From Burkholderiales bacterium (lineage in GTDB: Bacteria; Pseudomonadota; Gammaproteobacteria; Burkholderiales; SG8-39): a stretch of DNA of 7,556 nt. The notes beneath the pieces are model-generated. The model worked only from the letters and a program-made list of their open reading frames with translations. It was not told the DNA's origin and made no database searches. The first letter of the stretch is position 1; every line of letters begins with the position of its first letter. The stretch covers positions 1-7,556 of the forward strand of contig JAENXP010000090.1 in assembly GCA_016649475.1 (NCBI GenBank), given 5' to 3'. Of the stretch, positions 4,512 to 7,556 are shown in pieces. Position numbers and translations under genes: made by a program.

Positions 4512-5702
4512 ATGAGTTTGCCTCTCACCGGCGTGCGCATCGTCGCCGTCGAGCAGTACGGCGCCGGTCCGTTCGGCACGCAGCATCTTGCCGATCTGGG
4601 CGCGGAGGTCATCAAGATCGAAAACCCGGCCGAGGGCGGAGACGTCGCGCGCCTCGTCGGGCCCTACTACTTCGGCCCGGGCGACAGCCACTTCTTCGAG
4701 GCCTTCAACCGCAACAAGAAAAGCCTCACGCTGAACCTCAAGCACCCGCAGAGCCGGGCCGTGTTCGCCGATCTGGTGAAAAGCGCCGACGCCACCTTCG
4801 ACAATCTGCGCGGCGACCTCGCGGTGAAGTTGGGCCTCACCTACGCCGAGCTCGGCGTGCACAATCCGAAGATCGTCTGCGGCCACCTCTCTGCCTACGG
4901 GCGCACCGGCTCGCGCGCCGCCTGGCCCGGATACGACTATCTCATGCAGGCTGAAGCCGGATACCTCGCCGTGACCGGCGAGCCCGAGGGTCCGCCCGCG
5001 CGCTTCGGTCTGTCGGTAGTCGACCTGATGACCGGCGTCACCGCGGTGACGGGGCTGCTTGCCGGCATCATCGACGCGCGCGCCAACGGCAAGGGACGCG
5101 ACATCGACGTGAGCCTGTTCGACGTGGCGCTCACCAACCTCAATTACCTCGCGGCCTGGTACCTCAACGACGGCGTACAGGCAAGTCGCGCACCGCGCTC
5201 GGCACATCCGTCCCTCACGCCGAGCCAGCTCTACCGCACCAAGGACGGCTGGCTGTTCGTGATGTGCAACAAGGAGAAGTTCTGGCCCCTGCTCGCGCAG
5301 GCAGTCGGCCGGCCCGAATGGGCGACCCACCCGGACTACGCGAACTATCAGGCGCGACTCGCCAACCGCGACCGGCTCACGCGCGATATGGACGAGGCGC
5401 TGGGTGTGGCGACCACCGCCGAGTGGCTGGAACGGCTCCTGGGCACGGTGCCGGTGGCGCCGGTGTACGATGTGGCCCAGGCTTTGGACAATCCATTCGT
5501 GCGCGAGCAGGGCAGGGTCATGGAGGCACCGCACCCGGCGCGCGGGACCATACGCACGCTCGCCTCTCCCATCCGCTGCCCCGGCGAAGCAGAGAAGATC
5601 GGGATCGCCCCCGCGCTCGGCGAGCACACGCGGGAACTCCTGCGCGGGCTCGGTTACGACGAGGCCCGCATCGACGAACTGGCAAAATCCGGCGCCCTGT
5701 GA
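4512..5702 (+). CDS. CaiB/BaiF family III acyl-CoA transferase
   Basis: At 396 residues it is a full-length family III CoA-transferase, which moves CoA from a donor thioester (often succinyl-CoA) to a free carboxylic acid through an aspartyl-CoA thioester intermediate. The N-terminus has the family pattern GVRIVAVEQYGAGPFGTQ followed by LADLGAEVIKIENP (about 7-39). The likely catalytic Asp is Asp171 in LSVVDLMTG, matching the conserved D-L-x-T-G site. The interlocked-dimer large domain continues with GRDIDVSLFD near residue 197. The C-terminal part has VPVAPVYDVAQALDNPFVREQGR, typical of the family. It is preceded by the duplicated 71/72-bp spacer and ends in a GTGA overlap with the regulator gene, so both are on one message. 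In context it would activate the imported acid. The itaconate CoA-transferase of Pseudomonas is in this superfamily, but the substrate cannot be read from the sequence. Confidence 0.95.
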   Translation: MSLPLTGVRIVAVEQYGAGPFGTQHLADLGAEVIKIENPAEGGDVARLVGPYYFGPGDSHFFEAFNRNKKSLTLNLKHPQSRAVFADLVKSADATFDNLRGDLAVKLGLTYAELGVHNPKIVCGHLSAYGRTGSRAAWPGYDYLMQAEAGYLAVTGEPEGPPARFGLSVVDLMTGVTAVTGLLAGIIDARANGKGRDIDVSLFDVALTNLNYLAAWYLNDGVQASRAPRSAHPSLTPSQLYRTKDGWLFVMCNKEKFWPLLAQAVGRPEWATHPDYANYQARLANRDRLTRDMDEALGVATTAEWLERLLGTVPVAPVYDVAQALDNPFVREQGRVMEAPHPARGTIRTLASPIRCPGEAEKIGIAPALGEHTRELLRGLGYDEARIDELAKSGAL

Positions 5703-6469
5703 ACGCGCGCTCCCCGTCCACCCCGGTCGCGAGCCAACTGCAATATGTGCTGGTGGCGCAGCGCCTCATGCAGGACATCACCAGCGGCCGCTATCCGGTG
5801 GGCAGCCTCCTGCCCACCGAGTTTAATCTGTGCACGCAGTTCGGCGTGAGCCGCCATACGGTGCGCGAGGCGATCCGCCGGCTGCAGGAGCGCGGCCTGG
5901 TGACGCGCCGGCGCGGCATCGGCACCAGCGTAAAGGCGAACCGCGTGGACACCCGCTACGTCCAGACCTCCATGGCGATCTCCGACCTGCCGCGCTACGT
6001 CGAGGAAACGCGGCTCGTGATTGCTCAGACCGAGGACGTCATCGCCGACGCGCCGCTCGCCGAGCTGTTGCAATGCCCGCCCGGGCAGCGCTGGATCAGG
6101 GTGACCGGCCTGCGCTACGCGGGCAGGGAAAAGCTGCCGATGGCGCTCAGCCACATCTACATCAACGCGGCCTACGGAGGAATCCGCAAGCGCATCGGCA
6201 CGATAAAAGTGCCGGTCTACACGCTCATCGAGCGGCAGTACGGCATCACCATCGTCGCGGTAGAGCAGGAAATCCGCGCCGGCATCATCGGCGCGGCCGA
6301 CGCCCGGCGCCTCAGCGTGAAGCCGGGGTCGGCAGGCCTCGTCGTCTCGCGCCGCTATTGCGGCGACAGCGACAGCACCATCGAGGTCGCCGTGAACCTG
6401 CACCCGGCAGACCGCTTTTCGTATTCGATGTCGATGCGCCTGCAGGCGGCTACTGGGTCAGATGCGTAG
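5699..6469 (+). CDS. GntR-family transcriptional regulator, HutC subfamily (UTRA domain)
   Basis: Starting at the GTG that overlaps the CoA-transferase stop (GTGA), the protein has 256 residues. An N-terminal winged helix (about 14-79) shows the GntR pattern: GSLLPTE at 35-41, the recognition helix in FGVSRHTVREAIRRLQERGLV (48-68) and the wing RRGIGTSV. The second half (about 98-248) is a UTRA effector domain with WIRVTGLRY, PMALSHIYIN and a C-terminal beta region, as in HutC-type repressors that bind small carboxylates or sugars. No separate Shine-Dalgarno site is evident, so translation is probably coupled to the upstream gene. Its location inside the operon, and the palindrome at 1031-1042 over the operon promoter, suggest autoregulated, substrate-induced repression. 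An internal start would cut the winged helix, so the overlap start is preferred. Confidence 0.93.
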   Translation: MNARSPSTPVASQLQYVLVAQRLMQDITSGRYPVGSLLPTEFNLCTQFGVSRHTVREAIRRLQERGLVTRRRGIGTSVKANRVDTRYVQTSMAISDLPRYVEETRLVIAQTEDVIADAPLAELLQCPPGQRWIRVTGLRYAGREKLPMALSHIYINAAYGGIRKRIGTIKVPVYTLIERQYGITIVAVEQEIRAGIIGAADARRLSVKPGSAGLVVSRRYCGDSDSTIEVAVNLHPADRFSYSMSMRLQAATGSDA

Positions 6470-7556
6470 GACGCTGTTCCCGCTCGCAGCAATGCTTGCG
6501 GTGCAGCTGCTCGTGGCGATGGCGCTGGTGACGGTGCCGGTGCTGGCGCCGGTGCTGGCGCGCGCAACGGGATTGCCGCTGGGGTATGTCGGTCTGTTCG
6601 TCGCAGTGGCCTATGCGGCGAGCATGTCCGCGAGCCTGGTCTCGGGCGCGCTGGTGCAGCGCTACGGCGCCATACGCCTGAGCCAGTTCTGTCTGCTGGC
6701 CTGCGCCGCCGGCCTCGTCTGCGTCGTCTCGGGCGCGCCGGCGCTGCTCGTGGCGGGCGCGCTGCTCCTCGGCGCGGGCTATGGTCCGGTCACGCCGGCG
6801 AGTTCCCATGTCCTCGCGAAGAGCACGCCGCCCAGCCGGATGTCCCTGGTCTTCTCGCTCAAGCAAACCGGCGTTCCGCTGGGCGGCGCGCTCGCGGGTG
6901 CCGTGGTCCCGGCGCTGGTCCTACTGTCGGGATGGCGCGCGGCGGCGCTCGCAGTGGCCGCGGCCTGCATTGCCAGCCTGCTTATCGTCCAGCCCCTGCG
7001 CGCCTCGTTCGACGCCGACCGCGATCCTGCGCGCCGGATCGCCGCTGCCGATCTCGCGGGCACGCTGCGCTATACGCTGGGCGATCCGCGTCTGCGGCGC
7101 CTCGCCTTTTCTTCGTTCTGCTTCGCCTCGCTGCAGGTTTGCCTGATCACCTTTCTCGTCGCCCACCTCACGCTGAATCTCGGTTACTCGCTGGTGCAGG
7201 CTGGGCTCATGCTTACCGCGGCGCAGGCAGGGGGCGTGGTCGCCCGCATCGTCTGGGGTGCGATCGCCGACCGTTGGGGCCGCCCGATGGTTCTGCTCGG
7301 ACTGATCGCCGTCGGCATGGGATTGTCCGCACTGGCAATGGGGCGCTTCACGCCGCAGTGGCCGACGGCGGCGATCGCACTGGTGTGCGCGGCATTCGGC
7401 GCCACGGCGATCGGCTGGAACGGCGTCTATCTGGCGCAGGTGGCGCGCCTCGCGCCGCCCGGAAAAGCGGGCGAGGCCACCGGCGGATCGCTCGCCTTCA
7501 CCTTTTGCGGTGTCCTCTTCGGGCCGCCGGCGTTCGCCTTCCTCGTCGAAGGCGGC
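6462..7556 (+). CDS. Major facilitator superfamily transporter (3' partial)
   Basis: An ATG at 6462, overlapping the end of the regulator gene by 8 bases, opens a frame that runs uninterrupted for 365 codons to the window edge; the usual MFS length is about 400, so some 30-50 residues are missing. Hydrophobic segments alternate with short loops across the whole length. MFS motif A appears twice: GALVQRYG at 62-69 after helix 2, and GAIADRWGR at 266-274 after helix 8. FSLKQTGVPLGGALAG (131-146) marks the helix 4-5 region. A charged central loop (about 180-210, RASFDADRDPARR) separates the two halves. A tandem 12-bp repeat gives PVLAPVLA at 26-33 in helix 1. It is an inner-membrane secondary transporter, and its context points to uptake of the acid handled by the upstream enzymes, though efflux is not excluded. 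No strong Shine-Dalgarno site is seen, so coupling to the regulator is likely. Confidence 0.92.
   Translation, partial: MRRTLFPLAAMLAVQLLVAMALVTVPVLAPVLARATGLPLGYVGLFVAVAYAASMSASLVSGALVQRYGAIRLSQFCLLACAAGLVCVVSGAPALLVAGALLLGAGYGPVTPASSHVLAKSTPPSRMSLVFSLKQTGVPLGGALAGAVVPALVLLSGWRAAALAVAAACIASLLIVQPLRASFDADRDPARRIAAADLAGTLRYTLGDPRLRRLAFSSFCFASLQVCLITFLVAHLTLNLGYSLVQAGLMLTAAQAGGVVARIVWGAIADRWGRPMVLLGLIAVGMGLSALAMGRFTPQWPTAAIALVCAAFGATAIGWNGVYLAQVARLAPPGKAGEATGGSLAFTFCGVLFGPPAFAFLVEGG

Larger units (their letters stand above)
4369..4515 (+). other. 48-codon open frame through the repeats, linking two ATGA overlaps (possible coupling ORF)
   Basis: An ATG at 4369 overlaps the dehydrogenase TGA (ATGA), and its frame stays open until TGA 4513-4515, which overlaps the CoA-transferase ATG at 4512 (ATGA again). 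The product would be a 48-residue Arg/Gly/Pro-rich peptide. The two repeat copies are read in different frames because of the indel, so their peptide sequences are not conserved and a functional peptide is doubtful. Its likely role, if translated, is to carry ribosomes from one gene to the next. A shorter frame starts at GTG 4441, after an AAGGT site in copy 1. Confidence 0.25.

Noticed and set aside
4369..4515. Mobile element (transposon remnant) in the dehydrogenase/CoA-transferase gap
   Set aside because: There is no transposase fragment and no terminal inverted repeats. The RTGAG boundaries are equally explained by duplication between short direct repeats.
4350..5627. A 425-codon open frame on the minus strand
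   Set aside because: It lies antisense to the CoA-transferase gene, whose family motifs and catalytic Asp are clear. The minus-strand product has no recognisable motifs and an Arg/Gly/Ala/His-rich makeup typical of high-GC shadow frames.
1..7556. tRNA, rRNA, CRISPR array or replication origin
   Set aside because: No cloverleaf-like segment, regularly spaced repeats or origin motifs were seen on reading; nearly all of the sequence is accounted for by the six genes and short spacers.

Overview
The window is a high-GC, tightly packed bacterial segment with six genes, all on the + strand. Codon use, the Shine-Dalgarno sites and the gene families (MmgE/PrpD, CaiB/BaiF CoA-transferase, a HutC-type GntR regulator, and an NnrS/oxidase-like membrane protein) suggest a proteobacterium, most likely a betaproteobacterium of the Burkholderiales or Rhodocyclales type. 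That placement is inference from gene content, not from a marker gene.

Layout. Bases 2-988 hold the 3' part of a polytopic membrane protein gene with conserved-looking histidines. Bases 989-1079 form a compact promoter region with a perfect 12-bp palindrome (1031-1042) inside a wider 7-bp inverted repeat. A catabolic operon follows: MaoC-type acyl-CoA hydratase (1080-1601), MmgE/PrpD protein (1744-3183), acyl-CoA dehydrogenase (3218-4372), family III CoA-transferase (4512-5702), GntR/UTRA repressor (5699-6469) and a major facilitator transporter (6462 to the window end, 3' incomplete). The last three genes overlap (GTGA, then 8 bp), which implies one transcript and translational coupling.

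How the genes could work together. The transporter imports an organic acid, and the CoA-transferase activates it to a CoA thioester. The acyl-CoA dehydrogenase and MaoC hydratase desaturate and/or hydrate it. The MmgE/PrpD protein acts on the free acid by dehydration, isomerisation or decarboxylation. The GntR protein senses the substrate or a CoA-pathway intermediate. The same enzyme set (MaoC hydratase, acyl-CoA dehydrogenase, MmgE/PrpD, family III CoA-transferase) occurs in the itaconate-degradation cluster of Pseudomonas aeruginosa. Here the CitE-type lyase is absent from the visible part, and the regulator is GntR instead of LysR. A branched C5-C6 dicarboxylate or a related acid is therefore a reasonable but unproven substrate class.

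The most unusual non-coding structure is a tandem, diverged 71/72-bp repeat (4369-4511) between the dehydrogenase and CoA-transferase genes. Each copy has a conserved stem-loop, a Shine-Dalgarno-like AAGGT and an RTGAG boundary. Removing both copies would recreate a perfect ATGA stop/start overlap. A second notable structure is a 13-bp perfect inverted repeat whose loop contains the stop codon of the MaoC gene (1587-1614). I see no mobile element, CRISPR array, tRNA or rRNA.
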